Assembly: GCA_905182985.1 (NCBI GenBank)
Contig: CAJJDN010000093.1
Coordinates: forward strand, 221,904-285,903
Direction: 5' to 3'
Source: Paramecium sonneborni
Taxonomy: Eukaryota; Ciliophora; Oligohymenophorea; Peniculida; Parameciidae
DNA length: 64,000 nt
The notes beneath the pieces were generated by a model. That model did not search any database, was not told the DNA's origin, and saw nothing but the letters and a program-made list of their open reading frames with translations. Made by a program: the position numbers and the translations under genes. Below, one piece after another: positions 61,631 to 64,000 of this stretch (positions within the stretch are counted from its first letter, which is position 1; each line of letters begins with the position of its first letter).

Positions 61631-63124
61631 ATGTAAAATGAGACTAATAAAAGAGTTGCTTATTTCTATCATCCATAAATAGGAAGATATCATTATGGTA
61701 AAGAACATCCGATGAAACCAAAAAGAATTGCAATGGCGCATAATTTAATTGTGAATTATGGGTAATCATATATTAACAACTCTTAGATTATATCGAAATC
61801 TAGATGTGTATATGAATCGTTAGGCATCATTAAAAGAAATGGAAAAATTCCATGAACCAGAATACTTACAATATTTAAGTCAATTCACAAGTGTTAGAAG
61901 TCAAATTGTGAATGAGTATCAACACTATAACCAACAACCAAATATTACACATTTTACAAGCCACATTTACAATGAATTTGATTTGTTGGATTATAATATT
62001 CCGCACAGCCATGAACCAATAGAAACAAATAATAATTATCCTCAACCAAATAGTTTTAGAGTGGGAGACTCTACAGACAACCCTAGTTTTCCAGGACTAT
62101 ATGATTTTTGTTAATTATCAGCTGGAGGGTCAATAGATGCTGCACATGTTTTAATTTCATAAGATGCTGAGATAGCAATAAATTATTCAGGAGGTTTACA
62201 TCATGCTAAAAAAAGAGAAGCTAGTGGATTTTGTTATGTGAATGATATAGTAATAGCGATATTAGAATTATTAAGAGTGCATTAGAGAGTACTTTATGTT
62301 GATATTGATGTCCATCATGGAGATGGTGTTGAAGAAGCATTTCTTTTAACAAATAGAGTAATGACTTGTTCATTTCATCAATATGGAGATGATTTTTTTC
62401 CAGGTTCAGGTGATATTGATAGTTATGGGGAAGGATTAGGTAGATATCATGCTTTAAATATTCCATTAAAAATTGGTATGAATGATGAGACTTTTACAGA
62501 AATATTTCAGAAAATAATAACATAAGTAATGGAGATATATAGACCAGAGGCAGTTGTTTTATAATGTGGAGCAGATTCTTTATGTCATGATAGATTAGGA
62601 GGATATAATTTATCAACAAAAGGTCATGGTGCATGTGTTGAATTTATGATTAAATACAATGTACCTATTTTAGTACTTGGAGGAGGAGGATATACAATAT
62701 AAAATGTTGCTAGATGTTGGGCTTATGAAACAGGATTATGTTTAAATAAAAAGATTGATGCTCCTATTCCAACATCTGAAATCTATTATGAATATTATGC
62801 ACCAGACTATAAATTACATTTTCCAATCAAATAAAATGTAGAAAATAAAAATAAGAAAGAAGAACTATCAAGAATTGTCGAGAAAATATATGGATATTTA
62901 AAATCTATTGAACCTGCACCTGGTATTTGTTTTCATGATTTACCTTAATCTTTTTATCCAGATATGAATGTTGAAGAAGGTTTTTAATATTATTATATAT
63001 AGAAATAAATCCTGATCAACGTTATGAATAAACTCTTAATTAATTTGAAGGAGCAAACTATGAAGAAGGAAGTGAAATTCTAGTAGATCCATCAAACGGA
63101 TTCTCTATTCATAGAAGAGAATGA
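61631..63124 (+). CDS. Class I (RPD3/HDAC1-type) histone deacetylase
   Basis: Removes acetyl groups from histone lysines, Zn2+-dependent. A 481-aa protein with introns of 25 and 23 nt. Family blocks: [60 protein letters not shown] (the His-His pair), [18 protein letters not shown] (zinc ligands Asp and His), [33 protein letters not shown] (zinc-ligand Asp) and [15 protein letters not shown] with the catalytic Tyr. Unlike most class I enzymes, about 45 extra residues, Asn/His/Pro-rich, lie between YLQYLSQF and FPGLYDF. The C-terminus is short and acidic to neutral. Confidence 0.93.
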
Positions 63125-63166
63125 TTAACTATATCTATATATTAATTAATATATTTTTTATATGAC

Positions 63167-63633
63167 TCATTCCTTTAATAAAAGATTTACCAAAGCCTCT
63201 ATTTAAACTTAATTCTCCTTTCCTTTTACGCTATTTAATATTAATTAAAAATCTTTCTCTATTCCTTCATCTCCTATCTATTAAACTATTCCCATCAATT
63301 CTTTAGTATCAATAAATCCTGTATTGTTTTCATCAAATACCTTTACACTTGCTTCAATCTCCTATTTTACAGGTCTCTTATCTTTAAGCTATATTAATAA
63401 TTTATAAAAATCATCTTTGCTTAACTTTTCCTTTACTTATAAATCATTTATTTCTTTATTTGATATTAGTAAACCTGCTGCTCTTAAAATGAATGGTAAA
63501 TCTAATCATCTCTTCTATATTCTTTACCCTTACAACTGATAAATCCTTTCATATCTCTCTCATGATATAAAAATAACAATTCAAACTTTTATACTTTTTC
63601 TGCAGAATATATTTGTTTTAATTAAGTATTCAT
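63167..63633 (-). CDS. EF-hand protein
   Basis: A 144-aa protein from ATG 63633 with one 32-nt intron. The C-terminal half has a canonical EF-hand, VKVFDENNTGFIDTKELMGI (loop D-E-N-N-T-G-F-I-D-T-K-E). A degenerate pair is around ISNKEINDLQVKEKLSKDDF and FLYHERDMKGFISYLPFILR (loop-like H-E-R-D-M-K-G-F-I). The overall style is that of calmodulin-like or centrin-like proteins. The same frame continues upstream to ATG 63943, interrupted only by three TGA codons, so the true protein may be longer (see the next entry). Converges with the HDAC gene, 42 bp apart. Confidence 0.7.
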
Positions 63634-63943
63634 AATAATTAGTCATTTATCAACTTATTCTCTCTAAACTCAAACTTTATAATCCTATTTATTACTCTCA
63701 TTTTCTAATATCATTAAGGCTCTCTATTGATTCTCTAATTTTACGACATTAGTACATTATAATCCATTGTTTTCATTTCCTTAATATATTTATTCCATAT
63801 CTGACCCCAAAATTAATATCCTTTAATATATCTATTTCATTTAATCGAGTCATTATCGAATAAATATTTGATTAGGAAATTATATCTATTCACTATTCAT
63901 TATTTCTTACTTACCTTTATTCATCAATTTACTTTTGCAACAT
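63634..63943 (-). pseudogene. Upstream extension of the EF-hand frame, broken by three TGA codons
   Basis: From ATG 63943 (MLQKQIDEQ), a 22-nt intron and then one frame run directly into the EF-hand gene. The total is 241 codons after intron removal. TGA occurs at 63852-63850, 63672-63670 and 63645-63643. The peptide between them is charged and helical (LDQMKQIYQRILILGSDMEQ, KLENQQRALMILENESNKQD). All three TGAs fit Trp (for example YKV-TGA-VQREQVDK-TGA-LIIMN). Decayed N-terminus, sequence error, or recoding; undecided. Confidence 0.35.
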
Positions 63944-64000
63944 TTTTAAATAAAAAATTGCATATTGTTTAATTCAAAAAATTTTTTCTATTTAATTATA

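Overview
The window is a ciliate macronuclear scaffold, very probably from Paramecium or a close relative. Genes read through only if TAA and TAG are glutamine and TGA is the sole stop: eS12, eS27, centrin, PP2A-B55, HDAC and dUTPase all come out full length that way. Introns are tiny (about 19-38 nt, GTA...TAG or AAG), GC is very low, intergenic gaps are mostly 50-500 bp, and both strands are packed with genes. A nuclear tRNA-Gln(UUG) lies at 13080. There are no bacterial features such as operons, ribosome binding sites or CRISPR.

Layout. 1-8.6 kb: the start of a gene leaving the left edge, decayed gene remnants, two unknown probably mitochondrial membrane proteins, and eS12. 8.6-14.7 kb: two coiled-coil proteins, dUTPase, tRNA-Gln and a RhoGAP protein. 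15.1-21.6 kb: a tandem pair of cyclic-nucleotide-gated-type K+ channels, each with an unexpected CCHC zinc-knuckle motif in its tail. 22.1-34.5 kb: a RING/SPRY protein, a ciliate membrane-protein family member, PP2A B55, a potato-inhibitor-I-like protease inhibitor, eS27, a STE7-like kinase and small membrane or lipid-anchored proteins. 34.5-47.4 kb: a hybrid histidine kinase, a GST, a membrane J-protein, two more members of the membrane family, a tandem pair of unknown paralogues and centrin. 47.6-64 kb: an amino-acid transporter, a two-TM sensor-like protein, an adenylate-kinase-like protein, an SNF1/AMPK-type kinase with a poly-Q tract, a dead beta-hydroxyacid dehydrogenase, two tandem hybrid histidine kinases 16 bp apart, a class I HDAC and an EF-hand protein.

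Assembly quality matters here. Each of four single N characters (3109, 11759, 29067, 45023) is flanked by direct repeats of 1.07-1.23 kb that look base-identical. These are almost certainly unmerged contig-end overlaps, not biology; they duplicate eS12 and one unknown gene and create truncated copies of dUTPase, PP2A-B55 and others. Several otherwise clean genes are one A short in an A-run, which suggests base-call errors.

Signalling dominates the recognisable content: three hybrid histidine kinases with receiver domains, two K+ channels, two Ser/Thr kinases, a PP2A regulator, a RhoGAP, and two EF-hand proteins. The most unusual items are the zinc-knuckle channel tails, the protease inhibitor with a predicted Arg at P1, the adenylate-kinase-like protein without a P-loop, and in-frame TGA codons at tryptophan-compatible positions in several remnants. 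I found no clearly new multi-gene system.
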